A stretch of DNA of 64,000 nt from Pomacea canaliculata (GCF_003073045.1 NC_037590.1:9195042-9259041), one strand, 5' to 3'; counted from the stretch's first letter, positions 48,891-61,264 are shown. The notes: a model not told the origin generated them from the sequence alone. Numbers and translations: made by a program.

Positions 48891-49662
48891 CGAATATATG
48901 GATATTGAGATGTATACTGAATATAACGCAGAATGGTCGGCATGAGATCGTCGAAATGAAGACACTTTGAGAATTTTATTAGAATGAAGAAGACTTTGCT
49001 GTTAGTATCTAATCGTACTTGTTGACTTCAAAAATGCACCGCGAAACCTTTCCGTTCGTTCCTTTTCAAGTGTGACATGCAAATAGCCCGCCAGTAAAAA
49101 CCGCCAATTCATGAAGCATCTGTAGCATCCTCTTCCTTCTGTCTTTTCCTGAAAAGAATAGTCTTGGAGGTGGTAAAATCAGTCATGACTTCATTACGCA
49201 TCTGTCCTTCGATCGGTTTCTCCAAGTCAGAAATTCTTTATTAAAAATCGAATCTTACATGAAGCAAGAGTCATTAATGATATTACTTTTATTCCTCTGG
49301 GATTACCTACATAGCCGAGACAGATCTCCGTTCTATTAATGTCCTCTCTCAATCAGGGTACACTTCTCTAGTAATGTACATATCTCTAGCTTGTGTTGAT
49401 TTTCGGCCGTTGATGCGGCTATCTATGGTACATTGTTCTGACATATTATCTAATTATATTAAATGTGAGTGTACAGTTTCAGACGAGTGAGCTCGACACT
49501 CTCTTCACACTAAGCTCGCTTCAGTCATCTAACAAATCATTTAGCCCTTCTATTCCTAAACAAGTGTCTCTGTTCACAACAACATTGTCAGACAGTCAGG
49601 AAAACTTACGGAATAAGCGTGTGATCCAAAAAAAAAAGACACTGAGCGGCTTAGAGGGGATT

Positions 49663-49717
49663 GAACGAACGAACGAACGAACGAACGAACGAACGAACGA
49701 ACGAACGAACGAACGAA
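49663..49717. repeat. (GAAC)n tetranucleotide microsatellite
   Basis: Nearly fourteen perfect copies of GAAC over 55 bp. The open frames with repeated NERT are produced by it. Confidence 0.95.
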
Positions 49718-51375
49718 AGTAGGAAGGAAGACATGTATGAACCTGGCTTAGAATTAATGAGAATTATGAAAACTTTCTTACAGTTTAAAGCTTCATTTCT
49801 ATCTCTTTACTTCCTTGGCACTGTAGTCAAAGCTAGGCAGACATGGACTGGCGTCAGTCATCGCGTGGTGCGTGACTGCGCGTGCTGGTGATAGGGATGC
49901 ACTCAGCCTGGACCACCCACATCATTTGCATCTTAGCACTCCTCGCTAGAATCTGCCATGATGTAACCAACCCAGCCAGAAACAACTGTGACAATCCATG
50001 AATATTTAACCAAGATACGAAAAGGAAAACCATTTTTGTACACGTGCGCGCACCAGATTTCGCTTTTCATTTCCTTTACCTGACGTTTGTACTTCTCTTG
50101 CTTCGATGCAAGCTGTTTGTGCTCTATTGGGGCAATGATGGTCGATGATTCGTGTGAGTAAATTTTCTGTAAAGATCGCAGTAACCGACAGTCGCGATTC
50201 CAATCGTTTTTGAAGATGTTCTCAGAACTTTCTGGATTGGCGGATGTTTGGCGCACTGCAGGATACTGCATGTGTACTTTGTGACCAGAATACTTTCTAG
50301 TGCCACCGTCATGAAAACATTGCCCAACGCACTCGCATACCATACATGTGACCGGTTAAGAAAGCTCTTTATGAGTAAACAGGTTTTTCGTAAGAAGCAT
50401 GTGGCAAATACAAGCTAAAGAACACGTGGCAATGTGATTATGTGAGTGGTTAATCACGCACTTGGGAGTTGTCCAGAAACTGAAAGATCACGTTCGTCGA
50501 TTATTTATTATCAAACATTCCACAGTTATTAATGTAATTATTTGTCCCGCTTGCGTCATCGGTATCTCACTCTCCGCTGGGGGAGTGTATTCTTGCGTTC
50601 CTGGAGGTGGTGATGGAGGAGGAGTTAGGGAAAGCCAGACGAACCGGCACGACAAGAAAAAAATGAGAACAGAACTGGACAAAAACCCGGTCGCTGTAGG
50701 AAAGAAGATATCCCATATTTTCTTTTCTTTCCTGTTTTTTAGAAATCATGAGGCATGTAGCACTAAATATGAAACAAACGCCAATTTCTTTGCCAAGTAC
50801 AGTTATGTCATGTGTCTGGACATATTATTTAGTAATGCTGTCATTTCAGTGGGTCGGAATTGGTCAAAATATGGTCCTCAAACTTAAATATTTGAAAGGA
50901 CGAGTAGAAAATAATGCAGGTAATGTGGTAGAGGCAATGAAAGGGAACTCAACGCCCCTCCACGCCACACCCACCGCCGACATAACGACATTCGAGCGTT
51001 ATCTGCCCAGTCCCATGTCATCATCGTCCAATCCAATCCTCCCACACAAAAGTCGGTCACCAATCGATAGCCGGGTTAAAAGTGCAACGCCTGAATTCTG
51101 AGAAACTGCCATTTGCCGTGCTGTCTTCATTCCGAGAAAGAACTGGCGAAGTGAAAGAGAGAGAGAGAGGTTCTACCAGCGCCTCATGTCATGTACGTTT
51201 ACCGGGCGCGCGTGCGTGCGTAGGTGTGTGTGTACGCAGAGTGTGGTACCTTTCGTCATACATAAGGGGAAACCAAAATTTTTAGCCGAAACTGCAGCAA
51301 TAGACGATGATCTGGATGAAAAATGCATTAACAGCTGGCAATAACGAAGATTTGCTATCTTCCATCGGGTGGCAA

Positions 51376-51467
51376 TATAAAAGGTTAGTGGTAGGACGAG
51401 AGTTTATAATGAGGGGCAAGCCTGCAATGCTGGACATAGCCCTCGTGCTGCGGTGCAACACATCAAG
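51376..51467 (+). promoter_or_regulatory. TATA box and candidate first exon, possibly of the bZIP gene
   Basis: TATAAAAGG at 51376-51384 is a strong TATA match. About 25-30 bp downstream would be a transcription start near 51405-51410. From there the sequence runs without interruption to TCAAG followed by a consensus donor GTAAGTG (exon end 51467). If spliced to 56300, where a coding ATG directly follows an acceptor, this would be a mostly non-coding first exon about 63 nt long. The ATG at 51409 would then be out of frame with the bZIP protein. The link across 4.8 kb is inference. Confidence 0.35.
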
Positions 51468-52549
51468 GTAAGTGTTATGCAGTGGGCCAGAAGGACAAAA
51501 AAAGGTGTGGTGTGGGAAACTGATTTATTTCGAGGTAAATTTTCAACCTGTCCGGTCAGGACTTGTGAAGTCTGGGGTATCTGTGACGAGGTAACGCTTG
51601 TGAAAGATTTTGATGTCTAGCTTAGACATAGCATGAACTCGCGACCTCGCTACATCGGTACCCGTAATTCGCCAACCCTGCCTCTCTCCACCCTTTGTGG
51701 CAGAATGGATTCCCCAAATTTACTCCAGTTATGGATCATACATCGTCTATATGCCACTATCATTGTCGCTCGCCTAACATTTGTGTTGGACAGATGTTTG
51801 GAGTTTGGACTGTATTCAAACTAGTTATCTAAAAATAAAATTACACATAACCTCTTTTCTTAATTTACCACCTATGGCACTCAGGCGTACGTATCTGTAG
51901 TTAAAACTCCCATATATGATATCTAATTATTTGTTTGCTTGTCATTTTGTCTTTTTGTTTGCTTCTCTGATTGCTATTTATTTCGTAATATTTTCTTTGC
52001 ATTTTGTTTTGTTTTTTTCGTTACGGTTAAGGCGGCTACCCACAAACTGAGTTTATAGAAAATAGCTACGGTACCGGTTTCGCCTGGGTTGATTTCCAAG
52101 CTGGGATTTATCTCTCTGTCCTTTTATTTGAGTCAAACTCACTTATGCCCGATGTCTGGGTAGCAAAACAAGGACAAACAAATAGTCTTGATGTCATTCC
52201 CTAAGCTGACTGATTGACAGCTCATGGTTTGGCATTTTGGGGAAAGCGGCGTTTCTAGAGAAAGAGAGAAAAAACTTGAGGTGGTGCTCCCCCTAGTTCT
52301 CTCTTTCTTTACCTCCATCACACTATTCCCCTGTCGCCACCTCTTTCTTTCTTTCTTAATACTACTTATGAAAATCTGCGCTGCGTAGAAGAAATATTCT
52401 CAGTCTGTTTTATCTGTTTATCATTCCCAACAGCTACTCCCCCTCTTGTTTTAAACTAATGTGCGCGTTGGAATATGTGTTTTAATGAAGAGGTTTTTTT
52501 TTCTCTCTGGCAAACATCATAAACTCCCTCGTTCTAAGAGGTATTTGCA

Positions 52550-52609
<60 letters not shown>
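52550..52609. repeat. (AAT)n microsatellite
   Basis: About twenty perfect ATA/AAT triplets over 60 bp. The poly-Ile open frame here is spurious. Confidence 0.95.
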
Positions 52610-52611
<2 letters not shown>

Positions 52612-53561
52612 TTATTACAGTTGGCGTATCAATAATAACATTTTGCTTAAATTTTGAAGCCACTGGTCAATTTTCGTCAATCATAGTAACAGGGATAAAA
52701 ATCAATAATAAATTTCGCAGAAGCCCAGAGCACATAAATCATAGATTTTCCATAGACGAACGAAATATTTTTGCCAGTTTTGCAATCGGACAAACGTCGA
52801 ATGGTTTGCATCATTCTCAACCAGAGTCCGCCCGCCTGCCACAAACATAGCCATACTCTACAGTGGAGATATTTGACTTACTGGAAAAGTACCAGGCCGT
52901 TGTAAGAGAGAAATGGTAGATGACTAGGAATTGTCGACAGAAGGAACGAGAAGCAAAATATCGTGAGGGGAACCATGCCCGGAAACTTTGCCGAAAACGC
53001 CCACCATTAGAGTGGTAGCAGAGTGGCAACAGTTGGCTTCGTGAGGCGGAGCTGTCCCGCAAACAGGACAACGGAGTTTCAACAGATAGTAAACATCACA
53101 CACAGGACAACAGCACCTCACAAACAGCTGTTTCGAATCAAGAGTACTAGTATGTTTTCCTGCTGTTATGGCTGCGGACAGGACAAAGAACAAATTAGGA
53201 AACGAGAAGTTGCCGCTTCTTTTTCTTCTGAGCTTTTTTCCTTGTTTCTTTCGTTCGTTTTTTATTTCGGTTAGGTAAAGACAAAGACATAGATATGCCT
53301 TGCTTTCGAAATGAAAGGGTAAGGAATTTTTGGTGTTTACTAAAACTGCTCGTGGAGGGAAGCAAATGTTTTCTGTTGCGGTGTCTTCCCTGGCGCAATT
53401 TTCGATGTGGGAAGCTATTGGTGGGAACTGTCGGAGGCCCATGACGTCACTTCCAGCTTAGCTAATGTTCTTATTCTACTCGCAGCATCCCGATTGGTAG
53501 TACACTAGTCCAATGGTAATGCTGCTGCACGAGAGGGATAGAAAGAGAAAGGGTATGAGTT

Positions 53562-53600
53562 TTATCATCATCATCATCATCATCGTCGTCGTCGTAGTCG
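53562..53600. repeat. (ATC)n(GTC)n compound microsatellite
   Basis: ATC triplets pass into GTC triplets and CCG. The poly-Asp frame on the minus strand comes from it. Confidence 0.9.
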
Positions 53601-54799
53601 CCGCCGCTCGATAGCATACATTTAACTGAGTGGAAGCGAAAATTGAATCCATAAAGAGAGTTTAGAACACGAGGCACCAGGAAAGTGAGCTAGTCAATAC
53701 AGATATAGTTTAACATATTTTAATTACTAGAAAACTTTACCTTCTGTGGCTGCATTTAACATATCTTTATATTTGTTTATTTTCTTATTTTCATTTTTCA
53801 GATTTCTTTTCATATTTTCATTTTCAGATTTTTTTTTAATATCTTATTCTCATCTTTTCTCACTCTTCATCTTTGATAAGACTTCGTTGGTAGTATTCTT
53901 GTAATGTATCCAATCACTGCTCAATTCATTTGAATATTTTATCCTTAGGTTACTTTTTTCTTTGAATTTTCTAACCGGTTAGAATTTTGATACTTTTCGG
54001 AGCCGGAACGAAATCCCATCATTTTCCTGTGTCGTGTGCAATAAGATAAAAGTCCTTTGGACATAGCAAGCAAAATTTCTAACTGAAAATGGAAAATTAA
54101 AAATGATTGAACGTAAGGTCAGCGATTAAAAAAATATAAAAAACCCTAGGTTGTAGATAACAAATAATAGAAAACTGATGTGTTTAACATTCTTGATTTT
54201 AGTTTCGTTTTTATACACTTCTTAGAAGGCCATGTTTTTCTGTGGAACAGATATGGGCTGGCGTGATAGCGACCACCTGTATTGAAAGATTCAATACATT
54301 TATGTCAATTTGTTTTCCTGGGTTGCGGTTTGTCAAAGGTGTCTGTTGTCCAGAATCGACTGTATTCAACAGTTGTACTAAAATACGAATAAGCAAAAGA
54401 ATGAATGCGAGTGAGTGAAGAGAAACAGAGAATTACTGAGAACTGTTTCCATGAACAGTTTTGCTTCCACTTTCTGTAAAATAATTTTTAAAAATCCAAA
54501 CATTCTAAGTAATCATCGCAACCTCTCTGTGGAATCGATTGAAGCGTTCTTTGTTTGTCCTTACAAACCTCTGACCTTTGCCCTGCTCCTCACGGTGTTA
54601 CAGCAAGTAGTGTAATGGAAATGTTTGTGCTCTTGCTGCATCGAAAGAGCATTTGTTATATATTCATGATGAAAATTTATGTATCTAGTTTCCTCCACAG
54701 TGTGTTTGTGTGTTTCCAAAGGCCCGTACTTATTCGTATATGATCATATATGATAGTAATTGTTCGTATTTTTGTAAAATTTGTTTATGTATATTTATG

Positions 54800-54876
54800 T
54801 CAAGCATTTTCGGTCTTTAGTGGACGAGAAAGGTGCTCAGTAAATGCAGTAAATATCCATCATCATCATCATCATC
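54800..54876 (+). mobile_element. Possible 3' end of a non-LTR retrotransposon
   Basis: GGTGCTCAGTAAATGCAGTAAA followed by a short (ATC)n run resembles the 3' tails of molluscan non-LTR elements, which end in short tandem triplets. No coding relic with clear similarity is joined to it. Confidence 0.3.
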
Positions 54877-56299
54877 TCATTTGTAGATAATGTGCAGTCT
54901 CAGCTATAATGCCCCTTCGAAGTGATGTGAGACTCAGCCCGATAAAATGTTGATATCAGAATTAGTTTTCAGCACAAGCGCTTTATTACAATGGTCAAAG
55001 CAGATAAGAAAGAAGCTTCTCGAATGTCTAGGGCTGCGGACCATGGGTCTCTGTCAATCGTCTCAATATGACTTTGTTTACTACCACGCCTGTTGTGTCG
55101 TGAAGTAGCCTTATAAGTTCCTATTGGTTGCACAAGGAAAAATATTTCTCCAACCCGACTCTCTTTCTCAGAATCTCTCTAACTGGTACCGAACTTGTTT
55201 ATACAACGCCTAGGAATGCATCCTTGTTTTCTTCTATTGACATAATAAAATGGTAAGTAAACACTCGATCAGTACATCCCTTATTATAATAAACAGTTGT
55301 ACTATTACAGTCAAGACATACAGGAGAAAACCACAAATAAATAAGTTTTGTAGAAAAGTATTAGACAGACCTCCTGCACACAATCATTTAAAAAATAATA
55401 ATTTGAAAGCTTACTTTCTGAGGATCAAAGGTCATGTTGACTATCCTTAATAAGTGACTGCGGTATTAAGGATAGGTTGTTGACAGTTTTAGAGCTAGCA
55501 AAGCCTGAAATTAAAAAAAAGGACTACAGTCTTTCTGCGGCTCGCTTATCAACTTTCTGAGAAGTCGTTAACAAGTACTTACTGCGAACAGGCAGCTCTT
55601 TCGTTTGGTTGTCAGCTGCTGTGTGTCAGCGACCGAGTTTGTAGCGGGGTTACCCGAAACGAGAACAAGAAAAATGCTGACAGCAGGAACCTGTTGGCAC
55701 GCGGCTCCGGGCTGTCGTCTGCACTCATATTTATAGCACCTGTCGCAACTCCCTTCTCACCTTCTTGTCTGCCGGTCACAACAGTTAGCATAGTAAGGCC
55801 AGAACTAGTGAATCTCTCGTAAATTCATTCATTTTTCTTTCCCTTTGGAATATGTAGGTAGGTCTATCTATACACACCCCATAGCAAACGGTTTGTCTGC
55901 GTCTGCTTGAAGTTTTGTAGTCGCCATGTTTGGAATTCGTCAGACGATATCGTCTCGGTATTTTCGTATTTTTCGCAATTGTCAATATTGTATGCTCGTT
56001 GTTGATTGATTATTTTTATCTGATTTACTTCTTGTCCTGATTTGACTTCAAAACTGAAGGGGCAGGTGTTGATCTGTTTATATTCCCTTGTGGTTTAAAT
56101 GACAGTACGAGTGGTAAGATGGCTACCTGTGGCTTCTGCAAGTTCTGTTACCACTCGTGTATCTAGTAGTTTTCTATCAATGATACACTTGTGTACAGGC
56201 ACGATATCCACGTCTGTATGTTCTGTCAACCTCGTTTTCGGATATTATTCATTATATATTCGTTATTTTATTAGATATTTATTAGTTTTTTCGCTTCAG

Positions 56300-57894
56300 A
56301 TGCAGAAGAGCAAGGATGAAATTCGGAAAGAGAAAAATCGTCTGTCCGCCAACCTCAGCTATCAGAAAAAGAAGAGAGAAAGAGAAGATTTGGAGAATGT
56401 AAGGAAACCTAGAAATGATGAACATAGAGAACGTAAAACATTTTAAAAAGTGTGAAAAAAATTGAAGATTGAAAAGACTTTGAAATCATTGAAAAACTAG
56501 AGGGTGGGAGGAACTGGTATTTTACACCAAGACAGTAACTAATATCATGGCTGAAAACTATAGGGGAGAAAAAGGAAGGAAACAAATGAAGAAAGTAAAA
56601 TTGGAGATATGGGATAAGGGTTAAAATAAAACAAAAAAACAACAAAACTCCGTAAGCAGTTGATGGAAAAATAATTTTTGTAAGACTGTGGAAGTGGGAG
56701 GGGTTAAACTCCTTAAAATGGAAGTTATAAATATAAAGGGGGAAATAGTGGCAGGGAAAGAGAAAGTGCACACTTAGTTCAAAAGAAGTCGATGGGGTGG
56801 GGGAGAGAGGGAGGGAGAAGGAAGTAAAAGGAAGCCAGACACGTGAATATCAACGTTAGTAAATTTTCCTTTTTCAGAAAAACCGCACACTCAGCAACAC
56901 CCAGCTTAGCCTGCACAGGGACATGCGAAGGTTGAGGAAGCTGGCCAGGTGCTACGAAGCCGTCCTGAGTGAGATCGTCCACATCAACACCTGCACCTTG
57001 TCACGACCCGTTGATCGTCACGCCATGCTCCTACCCGTCTCCTCCAGTCTGGCGCCTCAGAACCATCGTTCTCAGCCTGCAAAGGACGAGTCTGTGCCAA
57101 CGGCTTTCTTCCCAGCCTCCCCGGTCTTAAGGGGCGGCGGAGAGGAGTTGCCGAGGGTGTTGGACGAGCAGAACAAACTGGGGGAAGAGACAGGGGTTAC
57201 ACTTTGTAGCAAACCCCAGCAGATTTGCATGAACGTTCCCAACATCTCTCTCCTGAGTGACGAGTTGGAGTGGGGCCAGGTGGCAAGTCACTCTTCCCCA
57301 CAGGGTCTCGGAGGTAAGGTTCTAACGCCTCCGTCGTCACAGGGAAGCAGATTCGAGCTGACCTCACGGAGTTCTGACCCTTGTGACGAACTGAATGACT
57401 TCAAGTTTAAGTCACTGCCTGTACCCAACCCTCAGCGACTGCCACTGCTGTCAACGATTCCCCCGACCGTCCCGCATTTTCTCGTAGAGTTTCAAGCATC
57501 CTTGAGGACCGACGAGAACTTTACATCGGGTTTCTCGTCTATGACAGATGTCAACCAAGTCTTCACGACTTTCAATGAAAAAGAAACCGAGCCACGTTTC
57601 AGGGAAAAGTCGACAAATACGCCGCAGCCGACGCTGATGATAACCTCAGCAACGACGACGATGAAAACGCGAAACGACGGCGCGGCGAACACGTGGAAGG
57701 CGTTCCCCTACAACGCTAGGTCATCACCATCACCTGGAGGAGGAGCGCGTACACGCGGGGGACATCCACAGTGTGTCTGCCAGCAAGGCCCTCCCGTGAG
57801 TTCACAAAACAATGATCGCAAGATGCCGTCGATAAGCTTCCAGGTATTGGGGTTACGGTTAGACCAAGCTCTGCACGCGAACAATGACCTCTGA
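56300..57894 (+). CDS. Atypical bZIP transcription factor, 371 aa in two coding exons
   Basis: Coding exons 56300-56398 and 56878-57894, GT-AG, phase 0. Residues 1-52 form a bZIP domain: basic region with N13, S16, A17 and S20 in the normal spacing (NRLSANLSY), then KKKRERE, then leucines at 31, 38, 45 and 52 in exact heptads. The position normally occupied by the invariant arginine (N-x7-R) is tyrosine 21, ten residues before the first zipper leucine as in canonical factors. The remaining 320 residues are rich in Ser, Pro and Thr, with no second domain seen. The ATG sits immediately after an acceptor, so either it is the start with a spliced 5' UTR, or upstream coding exons are missing from this model. 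I cannot assign a named family. It could be a lineage-specific factor, or one that needs a partner to bind DNA. Codon use is GC-richer than the surroundings, as expected for a real exon. Confidence 0.7.
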
Positions 57895-57957
57895 AGAGGT
57901 TACATGACCCAAGCGAAAGAGCAGCCTCAGCAACGCAGTGCTATAACAAACAATCCC

Positions 57958-58150
57958 TTGTCAGAACCAAAGAGTGTGAGGATCCGGGTTCGGGTTCTGT
58001 CCCGGGACATGTGAAGATCTCTTCAGATGTGACCGTCGGAAGTCGTGGGCGGGCGGGGTGTGTGCGGGAGTTCTCTGAATAATCCGGCTTCATCTACCAA
58101 CTCCTTACCACTTCCCTAAAAGGGCAAAATAATTATGAGGCAAAAGCACT
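57958..58150 (+). mobile_element. SINE fragment with B-box-like GGGTTCGGGTTC
   Basis: A GGATCCGGGTTCGGGTTCTG head is followed by CCCGGGACATGTG, GGCGGGCGGGG and TTCTCTGAATAATCCGGCTT. This resembles the body of tRNA-derived SINEs in molluscs. The A-box half is missing or too diverged. Confidence 0.4.
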
Positions 58151-58349
58151 CTATTATCAGGTAAATCGACCAAATAACGAATTAAGAGAAATTTGAAGCG
58201 TATGGTGTGTTCTTAAGATCCCTATTGACGCCTGATGCATTGCCGATGGCATGCTGGATGTCAGAAATACAGCTTCCCAGGGTGGCCACAAACTTACATA
58301 CCCAAGTTGTCTCCGGTCCTAGGTGAATGGAGGGTTTCCTTTATCAGCA

Positions 58350-58425
58350 GGTGGTCCGGCGGCACAACGGTTAGCGCCTGTCACGGTTAGCACCTGTTCA
58401 GATCTCATCTCGTGCACGTTGTTCT
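58350..58425 (+). mobile_element. SINE head fragment with A-box-like motif
   Basis: CGGCACAACGGTTAGCGCCTG is typical of a tRNA-derived SINE head, and GGTTAGCACCTG repeats 19 bp later, so the head may be partly duplicated. The rest is not clearly recognisable. Confidence 0.35.
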
Positions 58426-60171
58426 TTCTCAGCATGTGGCATCTGTTTATTGGGCTGGCCCATATCTCTAACTACTGCTTTCTTCACATGTTTTCTTCAT
58501 TTTTCCCGTCTAGTCTTCAGCCGTGATATAGCCTTAGTTTCCGACGGCGTAAAACAACAATTCCACCCACCCGCCTCCTGTGTCACCTCCGTGATGACTG
58601 ATATTTCTTTTTCCCCCCGGGTCACATCACCGTGTCCCCTTCCACTCAGCTGCTTAATGAATGCAGTAGAAGATCCTGTGGGATGATCTTGTGAAGCTGA
58701 CAAAACTCCTTTAAGTCAACTGACAACCCACCCGAACAGAGTTATCTGTGACAACACTGCTAATGATTTTGTGCAGACCAAAAAGCTTACTCAAAACTGA
58801 TGACACACCTGACACACTTGACTCATAAAGCTTGACAATGTGTGGCGAAAATGGGCGATTCTTTACTATTGTTAATCTCGCGAGAGAAACAAATACTTCT
58901 TTTACAAAATCAGTAGTGTGCAAATATGCAAATGTGATAGAACTAGCAGAATATTTGAAAACAAAAGTGGTGATACTTCGAAGCCTAAACGGGTAACAAA
59001 AGAAATCTGAAAAAAGCGCTTCAGTGGCGAAACGGGTAAATTTTGTCGTCGGAAAACAAGACATTTGACATGTCTGTGGCAAAAGTGACACCTTTTTTGG
59101 TTAATGTGTTGATGATTAATTAATTAACTAACGATTTTAATGCAGCATAGTAGCAACGGTGCTGTTGTTGCACCTGTGGCGAAGAGTGTATGCAAATTGT
59201 GATCCCATCTTTGGCATAAAGGTCACAGAAGGTTGTGTCTTGATTGCCCATGCTTAATTACCCAGACTCAGAAAACTTGGTCAGCTTTTTTTGACAATGG
59301 CGCGAGCAAAGAAGGGGATTTGGGTCATGACCTGCACGTCTAACAATCGACAGCGGAAACTGAGGGCAGGCTTAAGCTACAGGAAGTGACCTGACTGTTG
59401 GATGCTGAGCAATTTCTGGAAAAAAGGTGAACATTTCTGAAAAAGGAGGAAAACTGGTCAGTGAGCATCGTGTGCTTGAGTGTCTAACCTGACACGAAGT
59501 ATCAAGTACGATTGTGGACAGTATACGTCTCGGTGCTCCACATACTCTCTTATTAATCTCGTTTTTATTTGTCTTCTTTCTATTTCTTTTTCTTTTTTTT
59601 TTTGTTATTTCTTTGCTTGTGTCTGTACTTTTTTTCTATTTCTGTTTTCTTTGTGTGAGAACCTGGTGTCCTGGGTAAAGATCTTTCCTCAACGAAGCTG
59701 TTTTCGTCTGCATGTTAGACCTGTATATAGGGCTAGCTTTTTAGCCATAATTATGATAGCCTCATTGTAATCTGTTATTACCTCTTAATTCTTTCCTTCC
59801 TTTTATCAGTGCTCCACCATTTCACTGTTTAAATACACTGTTAAGTATTTTATAGGTTAATATTGCTCTTTCTGTATTGCATCATTCCGTATTAAACTGT
59901 TAATTAGCTTATTTAAGGAGCTGTGAGGTAGATACTATGTATCGTGTTACATCCAGACACGTCCTTGTTTATTTATGGAAAATGAGTGTTATGGCTAAAG
60001 ATTTATAGAACCCTCGATTAAATATTAAAGGAGTTTGACATTTCATTTGTTTATTTGTTTGCTCATTTTTTGTACCACCTCTTACCACACACACACGTAT
60101 AAATGATCAGACCATAAATAGGAGGGATGGGCTGTGCTTGAGGAAATTAACCGAATTTCAGCACAAGTACA

Positions 60172-60205
60172 AGTTCACGAGAAGTTCACACAGGTTCGTG
60201 AACTT
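60172..60205. promoter_or_regulatory. Cluster of nuclear-receptor-like half-sites
   Basis: AGTTCA occurs at 60172-60177 and 60183-60188, a direct repeat with a 5-bp spacer. An inverted copy AAGTTCAC (60182-60189) / GTGAACTT (60198-60205) follows, with AGGTTC between. The pattern matches retinoid/thyroid-type receptor response elements, but no promoter is known next to it. Confidence 0.3.
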
Positions 60206-60679
60206 TAAAGTTAGACACTCTCTTTAATCTTCCGCAAACATTCTATTTTTCGAGCTCGCGCTAAAGTACAGATCACTTCAGACGACCCTCGTCACTCGTC
60301 CCGTGAACTGCGTCGTACAGAGCGTTAAGGAAATCAAACTAGGAAGTCAGTTGGGCGCCAGAGAGGTCTGTTCGTGGTATAAACAGTAAACTTCGACTTC
60401 ACCAATGACATTTCCGTCACCGCACTTTGGGTTTAAAAATCTTATTCATCACCACGGGACCACAGGTCTCTTGATAAGACGCAGTTGTCAACGCATGTCC
60501 TGTTCGCCCGACAAATACCAGTATCTCTGTATTTATTGCAAACATGCCACTTGAAAACTAATCAGAGCCACTCGTCTACCTCGACTAACTATAGAAACTG
60601 TATGAATAGTAGTGACCTCGTTATCTTGTCCAGGTGTGGGATAGAACGGCTTTCCTTCAAAGCTATTTCTTCTATACAG

Positions 60680-60708
60680 CAGAGAGAGAGAGAGGGAAAG
60701 AGAGAGAT
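60680..60708. repeat. (GA)n run
   Basis: Short GA microsatellite with one GGGAAA interruption. Confidence 0.85.
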
Positions 60709-61264
60709 ATATTCATTAGCAGCCGGGGTTTGTAGTTTCTCCAAGGAAGATTAGAAGATTTTTGTCGCTCACGGAGTCAGTGGAGCGAAACAGTTATGCA
60801 CGTGATCCCGTGTTTCTCCTCTAACTGAAATACTTATGTTCGGCAACGGGTGAACGACATTTGGAGCGATGCCACCACGTGACTCACGCGATCTCTTCTC
60901 TCTCTTATCAAATATCATCTCACACAGGATTTAGCGTGTTTGTATGCCTACATTTGTAAGTGAGAAAACAATGTACCTCAGTGAAAGCTTAGATGCCTAA
61001 TGCTCAAACCAGAATTGTGGAAGCCCGATAAACAGAAAATGTTCAATCTATATTTTTAGGATTTGTATTCTGCTTTGCTCTTTAATATTACAATTTAATC
61101 TGTCCCATGTCATAATGATAAAGTCAATAACATTAAAGGTTTTGAGCCTCAAGCTCTTCTGCTTTCTGAGTTGTGTGTGTGATCAATTCCTTCTCAAATG
61201 ACAAATTTCTGCACGTTTTTTCAGCGCAGTTTACGTTACAATTTTTTTCTATTCCCCTTCTTCT

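Larger units (their letters stand above)
32000..51370. other. Long gene-poor stretch
   Basis: Apart from the repeats listed separately I found no exon with a recognisable protein and matching splice sites in about 19 kb. Open frames here are short, low-complexity or overlap microsatellites. Non-coding RNA genes or distal regulatory DNA cannot be excluded by reading alone. Confidence 0.5.

Noticed and set aside
49465..49891. Open frames with repeated NERT units
   Set aside because: Translation of the (GAAC)n microsatellite.
49933..50343. 136-residue minus-strand open frame starting with MVCECVGQC
   Set aside because: Amino-acid use looks almost plausible, but I recognise no family and see no supporting promoter, splice or poly(A) context. 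Kept out of the annotation.
50748..51101. 117-residue plus-strand open frame ending in a Ser/Pro-rich part
   Set aside because: Considered as an upstream bZIP exon, but no donor in the right phase was found near its end and no motif is recognisable.
52924..53442. 172-residue minus-strand open frame with several Cys pairs
   Set aside because: No recognisable domain. The Cys spacing does not fit a known zinc finger, there is no matching splice context, and the opposite strand is also open for long stretches. Likely chance.
56099..56299. Upstream extension of the bZIP reading frame
   Set aside because: The frame is open, but a clear acceptor (TTTTTTCGCTTCAG) ends at 56299 and the preceding sequence reads as hydrophobic, intron-like codons.
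58711..59091. 126-residue minus-strand open frame
   Set aside because: No recognisable family; I considered a transposase relic on the plus strand but could not find BED-finger or hAT motifs in order.
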